In this document: positions 54,170 to 63,130 of the stretch, piece after piece
Layout of the letters: each line of letters starts with the position of its first letter
Position numbering within the stretch: the first letter of the stretch is position 1
Origin: Streptomyces pactum
Lineage (GTDB): Bacteria; Actinomycetota; Actinomycetes; Streptomycetales; Streptomycetaceae
Length of the DNA stretch: 64,000 nt
Reading direction: 5' to 3'
Assembly (NCBI RefSeq): GCF_002005225.1
Contig: NZ_CP019724.1
Span: 1,178,001 to 1,242,000 of the forward strand
Translations under genes and position numbers: made by a program
Notes under the pieces: generated by a model
Seen by the model: the letters and a program-made list of their open reading frames with translations, nothing else
Database searches by the model: none
Told to the model about the DNA's origin: nothing

Positions 54170-55681
54170 CTAGCCCGCCGTGTACCGCACCCGCAGTTCC
54201 CGCTTCAGCACCTTCATGCTGGGTCCCAGCGGCAGCGCGTCCGCGAACTCCACGCGGCGCGGGTACTTGTACTTGCCGAGGTACTGCCTGGACCACTCGG
54301 TGACCTCGGCGGCGTCCGGCGCCGCGTCCGGCGCGGGGACGACGACGGCGCACACCTCCTCGCCGTGCAGTTCGTCCGGGAGGCCGATGACGGCGACCTG
54401 TGCGATGCCGGGGTGGCGCATCAGCACCTCCTCGACCTCCCGCGGATAGACGTTGTAACCGCCGCGGATGATGACGTCCTTCTTCCGGTCGACGATCCGG
54501 AGGAAGCCCTCCTCGTCCTTGGTGCCGAGGTCCCCGGTGCGGAACCAGCCGTCGACGAGCGCCTCGGCGGTGGCCTCGGGGCGGCCCAGGTAGCCGGAGA
54601 AGACGTTGTGGCCGCGTACGACGACCTCGCCCAGCGCACCGGGCGGCAGCAGTTCGACGGTGCCTTCGACCTCCGCGCGGGCGATCTCCACGTCCACGCC
54701 CCACAGGGGATGGCCGATGGTGCCTGGCCTGGCGCCGAACACCGGCTGGTTCACGGCCGCCGCGGGGGAGGTCTCCGACAGCCCGTATCCCTCGTAGACC
54801 CTCGCGCCGAAGGCGGCCTCGAACCGCTCCAGCACGGCGACGGGCAGCGACGCGCCGCCGGAGACGCACACCCGCAGGCCGGGCAGGGCATCGGCCCCGG
54901 CCGCCGCCGCGGCGAGGGCGACGAACATGGTCGGCACCCCGTGGAAGGTGTTGACCTTCTCCCGCACCATCAGCTCGATCGCGCGCGCCGCGTCGAAGCG
55001 CGGCAGCAGGACGAGGGTGGCGCCCGCCCGCCAGGTGGAGTTCATGGAGACGGTCTGGCCGAAGGCGTGGAACAGCGGCAGCGCGCCGAGCGCGACGTCG
55101 TCGGGCCTGACGTCGTTGGCGTCGAAGGCGTTGACGGTCGCGTTCATCACCAGGTTGAAGTGGCTGAGCACGGCGCCCTTGGGGACACCGGTGGTGCCGC
55201 TGGTGTAGAAGACGACGGCGGGGTCGTCGGCGTCGCGGGTGACGTACGAGGGCAGTGGCTCGGCGTCGGCCGCGAGCTTGCCGAGCTCGTCACCGAGGGT
55301 GATCACCCGGATGCCCGCCTCCCGCGCGGCGGCCGCCGCGGTCTCCGCCTGCGCCGGGTGACACAGCAGCAGGGTGGCGCCGCTGTCGCGCAGGACGTGC
55401 TCGACCTCCGCCGGTGACAGCAGCAGGTGGACCGGGACCACGACGCCACCGGTCGCGGCGATCGCGTAGTACGCCTGCGGGAAGTCGGCGGTGTTCGGCG
55501 CCATCAGCGCGACCCGGTCCCCCGGCCGGACGCCCAGGCCGGTGAGGGCGCCGGCCTGGGCCCGGGCCCGCTGCCACACCTCGGCGAAGGTCAGCCGCAG
55601 GTCGCCCTCGACCAGCGCCTCCTTGTCGGGGCGGCGCCGGGCGTTCTCGGCGAGGACGGCGGCGACGGAGAGGGTTGCCAT
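54170..55681 (-). CDS. AMP-forming acyl-CoA synthetase
   Basis: This 503-aa ANL-superfamily ligase has the P-loop-like motif YTSGTTGVPKGAVLSH near residue 160, EGYGLSETSPAA near 295, the adenylation GWFRTGDLGTKDEEGFLRIVDRKKDVIIRGGYNVYPREVEE around 375-415 and the catalytic Lys in the tail GPSMKVLKREL near 490. It activates a fatty or other carboxylic acid to its CoA thioester. GGAGC precedes the ATG. It follows the thiolase gene by 70 bp in the same direction, so a beta-oxidation role is likely. Confidence 0.93.
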   Translation of the reverse strand: MATLSVAAVLAENARRRPDKEALVEGDLRLTFAEVWQRARAQAGALTGLGVRPGDRVALMAPNTADFPQAYYAIAATGGVVVPVHLLLSPAEVEHVLRDSGATLLLCHPAQAETAAAAAREAGIRVITLGDELGKLAADAEPLPSYVTRDADDPAVVFYTSGTTGVPKGAVLSHFNLVMNATVNAFDANDVRPDDVALGALPLFHAFGQTVSMNSTWRAGATLVLLPRFDAARAIELMVREKVNTFHGVPTMFVALAAAAAGADALPGLRVCVSGGASLPVAVLERFEAAFGARVYEGYGLSETSPAAAVNQPVFGARPGTIGHPLWGVDVEIARAEVEGTVELLPPGALGEVVVRGHNVFSGYLGRPEATAEALVDGWFRTGDLGTKDEEGFLRIVDRKKDVIIRGGYNVYPREVEEVLMRHPGIAQVAVIGLPDELHGEEVCAVVVPAPDAAPDAAEVTEWSRQYLGKYKYPRRVEFADALPLGPSMKVLKRELRVRYTAG

Positions 55682-55751
55682 GGGGTGTTGCTCCGTTCCT
55701 TGCTGCGGCTCTGCGGAGGGGGTGGGTGGCGCTCGGCGGGGGCGGAGACCC

Positions 55752-56939
55752 TCAGTGCCGCTCGACGAGCAGCGCGCTGCCCTGCCCGACGCCGACGCAC
55801 ATCGTGGCGAGCCCGCGGGCCGCGCCCGTGCGGCGCATGCGGTGGAGCAGGGTGGTGAGGATGCGGGCGCCGGAGCAGCCGAGCGGGTGGCCCAGCGCGA
55901 TGGCGCCGCCACTGGGGTTGACCAGGTCGGGGTCGATGCCGAGCTGGTCCACGCAGGCGAGTGCCTGGGCGGCGAACGCCTCGTTGAACTCGGCCTCCGC
56001 GAGGTCGTCGACGTTCCAGCCGGCCCGGGCGAGGACTTTGCGGGTGGCGGGGACCGGGCCGATGCCCATGACGTCCGGGTGGACGCCGGCCGAGCCGCCC
56101 GCGACATAGCGGCCGAGGGACTCCAGGCCCAGGTCGTTCAGGGCCTCCTCGCTGACCAGGAGGAGACCGGCGGCGCCGTCGTTCATCGGGGACGCGTTGC
56201 CCGCCGTGACGGTGCCGCCCGTGCGGAAGACCGGCTTGAGGCGGGCGAGCTTCTCGACGGAGGTGTCCTCGCGGACGCACTCGTCGGTGTCGACGACCAC
56301 GCCGTCGGGGCGCTCTACGGGAAGCAGCTCGTCGTCGAAGTGGCCGTTCTTGCGGGCCTCGGTGGCCAGTCGGTGGCTGCGCAGCGCGAACTCGTCCTGG
56401 CGCTCGCGCGGGATGCCGTACCGCTCGGCGACCTCCTCGGCGGTCTCCCCCATGGCCAGCAGTCCGTGCAGTTCCTTCATCGCCGGGTTGACCAGGCGCC
56501 AGCCGAGGCGGGTGTCGGCGGTCTCGATGCGGTGCGGCAGGGCTTCGTCGGGGCGGGGCAGCACGAAGGGGGCGCGGCTCATCGACTCCGAGCCGCCCGC
56601 GAGCACGACGTCGGCCTCGCCCGCGGCGATGGTGCGGGCGGCGGTGGTGACGGCCTCCAGGCCGGAGGCGCACAGGCGGTTCACCGTGGCGCCGGGCACG
56701 GAGTCGGGCAGGCCCGCCAGCAGGGCGGCCATGCGGGCGACGTTGCGGTTGTCCTCACCGGCCTGGTTGGCGGCGCCCCAGTACACGTCGTCGACGCGGG
56801 CGGGGTCGAGCGCGGGCACGTCGGCGACCAGGCCCCGGATCACGGCGGCGGCGAGGTCGTCGGGCCGCACGGTGGACAGGGCGCCGCGGAGCTTGCCGAT
56901 CGGGGTGCGGCGGGCGGCCGCGAAGTGGACGGGACGCAC
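55752..56939 (-). CDS. Acetyl-CoA acetyltransferase (thiolase)
   Basis: This 395-aa thiolase has an active-site Cys in TVNRLCASGLEAV near residue 89, the His-containing GGAIALGHPLGCSGARI near 352 and the Cys-His pair region TMCVGVGQGSALLVER at the end. It cleaves 3-ketoacyl-CoA in degradation or condenses acetyl-CoA. GTG 56939 has AGGAG 8 nt upstream. A palindromic operator lies 50 bp upstream in the divergent region, so it and the ligase may be under a TetR-type fatty-acid repressor. Confidence 0.93.
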   Translation of the reverse strand: MRPVHFAAARRTPIGKLRGALSTVRPDDLAAAVIRGLVADVPALDPARVDDVYWGAANQAGEDNRNVARMAALLAGLPDSVPGATVNRLCASGLEAVTTAARTIAAGEADVVLAGGSESMSRAPFVLPRPDEALPHRIETADTRLGWRLVNPAMKELHGLLAMGETAEEVAERYGIPRERQDEFALRSHRLATEARKNGHFDDELLPVERPDGVVVDTDECVREDTSVEKLARLKPVFRTGGTVTAGNASPMNDGAAGLLLVSEEALNDLGLESLGRYVAGGSAGVHPDVMGIGPVPATRKVLARAGWNVDDLAEAEFNEAFAAQALACVDQLGIDPDLVNPSGGAIALGHPLGCSGARILTTLLHRMRRTGAARGLATMCVGVGQGSALLVERH

Positions 56940-56990
56940 GAGGGGACTCCTGACCGTCACTCGGTCGCCGACGGCGGCGAACGAACACTT

Positions 56991-57019
56991 AATTAGCACT
57001 GCTAGTTTTGGACTATAGA
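56991..57019. promoter_or_regulatory. Operator and -10 between thiolase and hydrolase genes
   Basis: A near-perfect 17-bp palindrome, AATTAGCACTGCTAGTT (56991-57007; one mismatched pair), is followed by TATAGA (57014-57019), a likely -10 for the rightward hydrolase gene. The AT-rich patch stands out and suits a TetR-type repressor controlling both directions. Confidence 0.6.
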
Positions 57020-57079
57020 CCGTCGGACGGCTCCCTGGGAAGATCCCCCGGTGACCGTCACCGACGCGCTGGAGGAGAC

Positions 57080-57889
57080 ATGACCGAGGCCCGCGAGCAC
57101 GTCCTGACCGGAACGCGCGGTCGGCTCACCGCCCGCGCGTGGCCGGCCGGGCGGCCCACCTACGTGGCGCTGCTGGTGCACGGATACGGCGAGCACATCG
57201 GCCGCTACGACGAGGTGGCGAGCGTTCTGACGGAGCACGGCGCGGCCGTGTACGGCGTCGACCACGCGGGACACGGGCGGTCGGACGGCGAACGGGTGCT
57301 GATCGAGGACTTCGAGGACGTGGTCACCGACGTGCACACCGTGGCCGAGCGGGCCCGGGCCGCCCACCCCGGCCTGCCGGTCGTCATGATCGGGCACTCC
57401 ATGGGCGGCCTGATCGCCTCCCGCTACGCCCAGCGCCACCCCGGCGGGCTGACCGCGCTGGTGCTCTCCGGCCCGGTCGTCGGCGACTGGGAGCTGCCGC
57501 GCCGGCTGCTCGCCCTCGACGAGATCCCCGACACCCCGATCAGCCCGGCCTCGCTCTCCCGGGACCCGGCGGTCGGCGCGGCGTACGCGGCGGACCCGCT
57601 GGTGTGGCACGGCCCGATGAAGCGGCCGACACTGGAGGCCTTCGTACGGACCCTGGAGACCGTGGCCAAGGGCGGCGACGTCGGCCGGCTCCCGCTGCTG
57701 TGGGTGCACGGCGACGACGACCGGCTCGTTCCGCTGCCCGGCAGCCGGGTCGGCGTCGAGCGGTTGAGCGGCGGCGACCTGACCGAGCGGATCTACCCGG
57801 GCGCCCGGCACGAGGTCTTCAACGAGACGAACCGGGCGGAGGTGTTCGCCGACGTCACGCGCTTCTTGGACCGCGTACTCCCCCGCTGA
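57080..57889 (+). CDS. Alpha/beta hydrolase, monoacylglycerol-lipase-like
   Basis: This 269-aa serine hydrolase has an oxyanion segment LLVHGYGEHIGRYD near residue 32, DHAGHGRSDGER near 62, nucleophile elbow GHSMGG near 108, acid D in WVHGDDDRLVP near 218 and His in YPGARHEVFNE near 246. This Lysophospholipase/MGL pattern suggests hydrolysis of monoacylglycerols or lysophospholipids, which fits the neighbouring acyl-CoA ligase and thiolase. GGAGGAG precedes the ATG by 3-4 nt. Confidence 0.92.
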   Translation: MTEAREHVLTGTRGRLTARAWPAGRPTYVALLVHGYGEHIGRYDEVASVLTEHGAAVYGVDHAGHGRSDGERVLIEDFEDVVTDVHTVAERARAAHPGLPVVMIGHSMGGLIASRYAQRHPGGLTALVLSGPVVGDWELPRRLLALDEIPDTPISPASLSRDPAVGAAYAADPLVWHGPMKRPTLEAFVRTLETVAKGGDVGRLPLLWVHGDDDRLVPLPGSRVGVERLSGGDLTERIYPGARHEVFNETNRAEVFADVTRFLDRVLPR

Positions 57890-58377
57890 CCGGCGGGGGC
57901 GGTGCCCCGGCGGGGGCGTTCGCACCCGGTGCCCCAGCCGGGGGCGCGAGCCCCGAGCCCGGCGGGTAGGGGCACGAGCCCCAAGCCCGGCGGGTAGGAG
58001 CGCGAGCCCCGAGCCCGGCGGGTAGGAGCTTGTACTCCGCTGCGCCCGCGGGCCTCTGGTCCCGGTACCCCCGGCGGGGCGTTTGCCCCCGAGCCCCATG
58101 GGCACCCGCGCCCCCACGGAGTGGTTGCACCGCGCCGCCTGTGGACGAGGACCCCGAACCGTCCTCCCCGTGGGCACCGCCGGCCCGACACTGCGGGACA
58201 CCGGGCCGCCGAGGGCGTACGCGCCCGGTGCCCGGTGAGCGCGCAGTGCATGGCGTTCGCCCTGGACCCCGGCCGGACGTCGGGCGTGTGGGGAGGTCCC
58301 GGCGAGGACGAGTGCGTCCGCCTGCTCCGTACGACCGCGCAGTACGCACATACGCACGACGAAATGAGGGGCACCTC
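57890..58377. other. Non-coding gap with 28-bp tandem repeats
   Basis: A gap of 488 bp. It holds three copies of a 28-bp unit (57945-57972, 57973-58000, 58001-58028) built around GAGCCCNGAGCCCGGCGGGTAG. The rest, to the DUF3140 ribosome site, has no credible gene; a short rightward frame from 58238 (MSAQCMAFALDPG) has no recognisable features. Confidence 0.75.
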
Positions 58378-58710
58378 ATGGCCGACGCCCTCGAACTCGA
58401 CGCGCTGTGGGAGGACTTCCACCGCGTGGTGAACATGACCTCCGCGGAACTCTCGGACTGGCTCCGGGTACGCGACTCCGGCGAGCTGACCGAGCCGATG
58501 CCGGACGACGCCGGCCCACCACTGGGACAGCACGTCCTCGCGATCCTGCAGAAGCGGCGCACGGACCTGACGGAGGACGACCTGGAGGCGATGCGCAAGG
58601 TCGTGGACACCGTGACATCGCAGGCCGACCTGGAGAACGAGCCCCAGTCCGCCGACACCCGGCTCAGGCACCGGCTGATGACGGTCGGCCACGACCCACT
58701 GAAACCGTAG
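58378..58710 (+). CDS. DUF3140 protein
   Basis: This 110-aa acidic, all-helical protein has the DUF3140 pattern LWEDFHRVVNMTSAELSDWLRV (residues 9-30), then LGQHVLAILQKRRTDLTEDDLEAMRKVVDTV and a C-terminal RLRHRLMTVGHDP. Function is unknown. GAGGGG precedes the ATG by about 7 nt. It is followed 2 bp later by the glycosylase-like gene, so the two are an operon; a DNA-related role is a guess from that link. Confidence 0.87.
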   Translation: MADALELDALWEDFHRVVNMTSAELSDWLRVRDSGELTEPMPDDAGPPLGQHVLAILQKRRTDLTEDDLEAMRKVVDTVTSQADLENEPQSADTRLRHRLMTVGHDPLKP

Positions 58711-58712
58711 CC

Positions 58713-59363
58713 GTGAGCCGTGACCAACGGCGGGTGGTACGCGAACTCGTCGGCGCGCACGGGCAGACGTACGCCGAGGAGGCGGGCATCCGGCTGAAGG
58801 ACACCCCGCAGCCGCTGTACCGGCTGCTGGTCCTCGCCCACCTGCTCAGTGCCCGCATCCGCGGCTCGGTCGCCGTGGCCACCGCCCGTGCACTGCACGA
58901 GGCCGGGCTGCGCGATCCGCGCCGCATGGCCGGCGCCGACTGGCAGGAGCGGGTGGACGCGCTCGGCCGGGGCGGTTACCGGCGCTACGACGAGCGCACC
59001 GCCTCCCAGCTCGGCGACGCCGCCGAGCTGCTGACCGAGCGATGGGGCGGGGACCTGCGCCGGCTTCGAGAGCAGGCGGACGGCGAGGTGGCCGAAGTAC
59101 GGCGGCTGCTCCAGGAGTTCCCCGGAGTGGGTCCGACCGGCGCGGACATCTTCCTGCGGGAGGTCCAGCGCGTCTGGCCGCAGACGGCCCCCTACCTGGA
59201 CCGCAAGGCGCTCCAGGGCGCGGAGCGACTCGGCCTGCCCAGCGACCCGGACCGGCTCCTCGACCTCGCCGGGGCGACGGAACCGGCCGTCCTCGCGGCG
59301 GCCCTGGTGCGCGCGTCGGTGGACGGGGAGGTCGCGCGGGACACGCTCGACCGCTCCGGGTGA
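58713..59363 (+). CDS. HhH-GPD endonuclease III-like protein
   Basis: This 216-aa helix-hairpin-helix DNA glycosylase-fold protein has LVLAHLLSARIRGSVAVATARALHEAG near residue 37, the hairpin LLQEFPGVGPTGADIFLREVQRVWP near 130 and YLDRKALQGAERLGLP near 160. In endonuclease III the hairpin is followed by a catalytic Asp; the match is YLDRKA, and the iron-sulfur Cys cluster is absent. It may remove damaged bases or be a non-catalytic relative. GTG 58713 starts 2 bp after the DUF3140 stop. Confidence 0.82.
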   Translation: MSRDQRRVVRELVGAHGQTYAEEAGIRLKDTPQPLYRLLVLAHLLSARIRGSVAVATARALHEAGLRDPRRMAGADWQERVDALGRGGYRRYDERTASQLGDAAELLTERWGGDLRRLREQADGEVAEVRRLLQEFPGVGPTGADIFLREVQRVWPQTAPYLDRKALQGAERLGLPSDPDRLLDLAGATEPAVLAAALVRASVDGEVARDTLDRSG

Positions 59364-59473
59364 GCCTTCGCGGTACCAACGGCCGGTCACCCGGACAACC
59401 CCCGTGCGCTGGTGCGTCCGCGGGTGCGGTGATGCGCTGAGGGCACCGTGTCACATCCCAGGAGGCATCCGCG

Positions 59474-60346
59474 ATGAGCCGTCGTCCGTCCCGCCCCGTC
59501 CGTCTCATGACCCGCGCACTGGCGGCGGGGGCGTTGGTGACCACGGCCGCCTGCTCTGCGGACGGCGGCGAGCCGGCGGCGGCCTCGGACACCGCCGCCG
59601 CACAGGCCCGGTCGGCGTCCCCCGCGGCAGAGCGGCGCGAGGCGGGCGAGGTCCCCGCGGGCCAGCCCACCGGGTCTCCCAGAACGCTCCCCTCCACCCT
59701 CACCGAGTCCGGTGCGAAGGCAGCCCTGCTCACCGAGGCCGACCTGGAGGGCGACTGGAACCAGGTCCAGGACGCGGACAAGTGGCGCGACCGGCTGCTC
59801 GTCGGCGAGGTCGACGTCTCCGACTTCCTCACCGCGAGGACCGACGCCGCCGACTGCCAGAAACTGCTGGACTCCCTGTACCGCGACGACCTGCTGGGCG
59901 AGCCGTCGGGGCCGTCGGCGCTCACCGGCTTCGAACAGGGCGACTCCCGGCTGCTGGAGCAGGTCGCCGGCTACGACCGCGCCGGGCTGGACGACCGCCT
60001 GAAGTGGCTGGACTCCCTGCCGCGGAAGTGCGATCGGTTCACCGCGACCGACGACGCGGGCGAGAAGCGCACGGTCCAGGTCACCGAGGCATCGGTGCCC
60101 GAGGTCGGCGACGCGCGTGAAGGCCTGCACGTGACCGTCCGGGGCACCGCCGCGGACAACCCGGCCACACTCACCCTGGACCTCGTCGCCGTACGCGTCG
60201 GCACCTCCGCCCTCACCGTCACGGGCGGCGGCCTGGACGGCGGCGAGGCCTCGTCCGTGGAACAGGCGGTGCGGCAGGGCACCGAGCGCCTGAAGACCGT
60301 CCTGGACGGCGGAACGCCTTCGCCACAGCCCACCAACCCGTACTGA
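59474..60346 (+). CDS. Putative lipoprotein, function unknown
   Basis: This 290-aa exported protein has an Arg-rich start, a hydrophobic stretch and TTAAC-SADGG, a lipobox-like site (Cys near residue 27, though -3 is Thr rather than Leu). An Ala-rich linker follows, then a globular domain (about 75-275) with ALLTEADLEGDWNQVQDADKW and paired Cys (DCQKLL, KCDRF) that may form a disulfide. It resembles the PknH-like or LpqN-type sensor folds only loosely; I do not assign a function. AGGAGG precedes the ATG. It stands alone. Confidence 0.8.
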   Translation: MSRRPSRPVRLMTRALAAGALVTTAACSADGGEPAAASDTAAAQARSASPAAERREAGEVPAGQPTGSPRTLPSTLTESGAKAALLTEADLEGDWNQVQDADKWRDRLLVGEVDVSDFLTARTDAADCQKLLDSLYRDDLLGEPSGPSALTGFEQGDSRLLEQVAGYDRAGLDDRLKWLDSLPRKCDRFTATDDAGEKRTVQVTEASVPEVGDAREGLHVTVRGTAADNPATLTLDLVAVRVGTSALTVTGGGLDGGEASSVEQAVRQGTERLKTVLDGGTPSPQPTNPY

Positions 60347-60511
60347 CGGCCCCGCCGGGCAGCGGCAGTCCCCCGGCACCACGCCCCGCGCAGCCTCCCC
60401 GACGCGGCGCGGGCGCCGCCGTGTGCGCACCTCGGGCGAAACCCGGACAGCGTGATCACCGGACGGCACAATGGTGCGCGACGGACATCGCACGCGCGAA
60501 GGAGCCCAGAC

Positions 60512-61912
60512 GTGAGCGACAGCGATCCCGTTCCCGGCGGGCGTCCGGGCGAGGTCGAGCGGGCCGCCGCGCTCGGCGGTGAACTGTCCGGGCAGGGCGT
60601 GCACGGCGTCGTGCTGGCGTACGTCGACACGGCGGGGATCGGCCGGGTGAAGACCGTCCCCACCGCGAAGCTCGCCGCGGCCGCGGCCTGGGGCGTCGGC
60701 ATGTCACCGGTGTTCGACACCTTCCTCGCGAACGACTCGATCGTCGCCACGGACGTGCTCGGTTCCCCCGACGGAGATCTGCGCCTCTACCCCGACCTCG
60801 ACCGACTGGCCGTACTCGCGGCGCAGCCCGGCTGGGCGTGGGCGCCGGTCGACCGGATCACGCAGGAGGGCGAGCCGCATCCGGCGTGCGGGCGGACCGT
60901 CCTGCGCCGGACCGTGGCGCGGGCCGCCGAGCGGTACGGCATCGTCTTCAAGGCCGCGATCGAGATCGAGTGGGCCGTGGGCCGGGGCGACGCGGCCGGT
61001 GACGACTTCGTGCCGGCGGTGTCGGGACCGGCTTACGGTGCCATCCGGCAGGTGGAGCTGAGCGACTGCGCCGCCGACCTGCTGGCGGCGCTCGCGGCGC
61101 AGGGCGTGGACGTGGACCAGCTCCATCCCGAGTACGCGGCGGGGCAGTTCGAGATCTCGGTGGGGGCGCTCGACCCGGTGGCGGCGGCCGACCGCAGTGT
61201 GCTGGTGCGGCAGACCATCCGGGCCGTGGCCGGGCGGCACGGGCTGCGGGTCTCCTTCGCCCCGGCGGTCCTCGGGCAGGGAGTCGGCAACGGCGGGCAC
61301 ATCCACCTCTCCGCCTGGCGCGACGGGAGGAATCTGCACGCCGGTGGTACGGCCCGGTACGGGATGACCACGGAGGCCGAGTCCTTCGTGGCCGGGGTGC
61401 TGGACCACCTCCCGGCACTCACGGCGATGACCGCGCCGAGCCCGGCCAGCCGTCTGCGGCTGCGCCCCTCGCAGTGGGCGGGAATCTTCACCGCCTGGGG
61501 CCGGGAGACCCGCGAGGCCGCCCTGCGCGTCGTCACCGGCACCACCGGGGAGCGTGGCCGGGCGGCCAACCTGGAGGTGAAGCCGGTCGACCTCGCCGCC
61601 AACCCCTACCTCGCCCTCGCTTCGGTGATCGCCGCCGGACTGGACGGGCTCGCCTCGTCCGCGCCCCTGCCCGAGGAGATCACCGGCGACCCGGCCCGCT
61701 TCGGCGCGGACGAGGCGGCGGCCCGGGGAGTGCGACGGCTGCCCGGCTCGCTCGCCGAGTCGGCCGAGGCGTTCCGCGCCGACGACGTGCTCCGGACCGC
61801 GCTGGGGCCGGTCCTCGCCGACGCGGTGACCGCCGTACGGCGGGGGGAGGTCGAGGCGGTCGACGGGCTGGACGACGACCGGGTGGCGGCGGCCTACCGC
61901 TGGAAGTACTGA
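60512..61912 (+). CDS. glnA3: Glutamine-synthetase-like gamma-glutamyl ligase
   Basis: This 466-aa GS-superfamily enzyme has IGRVKTVPTAKL at residue 43, metal/ATP segments FKAAIEIEWAVG near 150, EYAAGQFEISVG near 210, GNGGHIHLSAW near 263 and RLRPSQWAGIFTAWGRETREAALRV near 322. The strict GS-I adenylylation site is absent. By gene order it matches S. coelicolor SCO6962 (GlnA3), described as a gamma-glutamylpolyamine synthetase rather than a true glutamine synthetase. AAGGAG precedes the GTG. The amidohydrolase starts 1 bp after the stop, so the two form an operon. Confidence 0.88.
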   Translation: MSDSDPVPGGRPGEVERAAALGGELSGQGVHGVVLAYVDTAGIGRVKTVPTAKLAAAAAWGVGMSPVFDTFLANDSIVATDVLGSPDGDLRLYPDLDRLAVLAAQPGWAWAPVDRITQEGEPHPACGRTVLRRTVARAAERYGIVFKAAIEIEWAVGRGDAAGDDFVPAVSGPAYGAIRQVELSDCAADLLAALAAQGVDVDQLHPEYAAGQFEISVGALDPVAAADRSVLVRQTIRAVAGRHGLRVSFAPAVLGQGVGNGGHIHLSAWRDGRNLHAGGTARYGMTTEAESFVAGVLDHLPALTAMTAPSPASRLRLRPSQWAGIFTAWGRETREAALRVVTGTTGERGRAANLEVKPVDLAANPYLALASVIAAGLDGLASSAPLPEEITGDPARFGADEAAARGVRRLPGSLAESAEAFRADDVLRTALGPVLADAVTAVRRGEVEAVDGLDDDRVAAAYRWKY

Positions 61913-61913
61913 C

Positions 61914-63059
61914 GTGGCCGCCGGACCCGTCCACGAGAGGCTCGCCGCACTGGAGCTGGTGGACCACCACTGCCACGGCGCCGTCACCACCGGCCTGGAC
62001 CGGGCGGGCTTCGAGTCCCTCCTCACCGAGGGCGAGGCGTGGCCCGGCGTCTCCCCCTTCGACAGCCCCGTCGGCGTCGCCGTACGCCGCCACTGCGCTC
62101 CCCTCCTGGACCTGCCGCGCCACGTCCCGCCCGACGTGTACCTGGGCCGGCGGGCCGAGTTGGGCACCGCCGAGGTGAACAGGCGGTTCCTGCGCGCCGC
62201 GGGCACGGGCGTGTTCTGCGTGGACACGGGGTACGCCCCGCACCGCGTGACCGCGCCCGCCGAGCTGGCCGAGGCGGCGGGCGGGGTGGCGTACGAGGTG
62301 GTCCGGCTGGAGGGTGTCGCGGAGGCGGTGGCGGCCGGGGGCGTGGAGCCGGACGCGTACGCGGCGGCGTTCCGTGCCGCCGCGTGGGAGGCGGTACGGC
62401 GGCCGGGCGTGGTGGGCGTCAAGTCGGTGGCGGCGTACCGCACCGGCTTCGGCCTGGATCCGGTCCGTCCCTCGTCCGCCGAGGTCACCGAGGCCGCCCG
62501 GCGCTGGCTCGCCCGGGGAGGCCGGCTCGACGACCCGGTGCTCGTGCGGCATCTGCTGTGGACCGCGGTGGACCTCGGACGGCCCCTGCAACTGCACACC
62601 GGGTTCGGGGACGGCGACATCCGCATGCACCGCGTCGACCCCACCCTCCTGACCGACTGGCTGCATCTGACCGCCAGCACGATCCCGGTGCTGCTGCTGC
62701 ACTGCTGGCCGTACCAGCGCCAGGCCGCCTATCTGTCGGCGGTCTTCGAGCGGGTGTACCTGGACGTGGGCCTGACCCTGCACCACGTCGGCCCCGCCCG
62801 GGCGGGCGCCATCCTCGCGGAGGCGCTGGAGATCACCCCGTTCCGCAAGCTGCTGTACAGCTCCGACGCCTACGGGGTGGCCGAGTTCCACCACCTCGGG
62901 GCGCTGGCCTTCCGGCAGGGACTGGCCGGGTTGCTGTGGGAGCGGGTGGAGGCCGACGAACTCGCCCTGCCGGACGCGCTGCGCATCGCGCGCTGGCTGG
63001 GGCGCGACAACGCGCGCCGCGTCTACCGGCTGCCGGGCGGCCTGGTGGACGACGGCTGA
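61914..63059 (+). CDS. Amidohydrolase-family protein (FluG N-domain-like)
   Basis: This 381-aa metal-dependent TIM-barrel hydrolase has HxH in LVDHHCHGAVT (residues 16-26), Lys in GVKSVAAYRTGF near 166, His in LQLHTGFGDGD near 228, VLLLHCWPYQRQ near 260 and Asp in YSSDAYGVAEFHHLG near 313. This is the amidohydrolase_2 or uronate-isomerase-like set also seen in the N-terminal half of fungal FluG, whose C-terminal half is a glutamine synthetase. GTG starts 1 bp after glnA3, so the products likely act on one gamma-glutamyl compound. Confidence 0.88.
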   Translation: MAAGPVHERLAALELVDHHCHGAVTTGLDRAGFESLLTEGEAWPGVSPFDSPVGVAVRRHCAPLLDLPRHVPPDVYLGRRAELGTAEVNRRFLRAAGTGVFCVDTGYAPHRVTAPAELAEAAGGVAYEVVRLEGVAEAVAAGGVEPDAYAAAFRAAAWEAVRRPGVVGVKSVAAYRTGFGLDPVRPSSAEVTEAARRWLARGGRLDDPVLVRHLLWTAVDLGRPLQLHTGFGDGDIRMHRVDPTLLTDWLHLTASTIPVLLLHCWPYQRQAAYLSAVFERVYLDVGLTLHHVGPARAGAILAEALEITPFRKLLYSSDAYGVAEFHHLGALAFRQGLAGLLWERVEADELALPDALRIARWLGRDNARRVYRLPGGLVDDG

Positions 63060-63130
63060 GCGGCGTGGGACCGGTCACAATCCCGGAGCGCCACCCGGGA
63101 AGCGGGAACGGCTGAAAGTATGATCAAGCG

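Noticed and set aside
57945..58028. CRISPR-like or iteron array
   Set aside because: Three adjacent 28-bp units without spacers; no replication protein gene nearby to support iterons.
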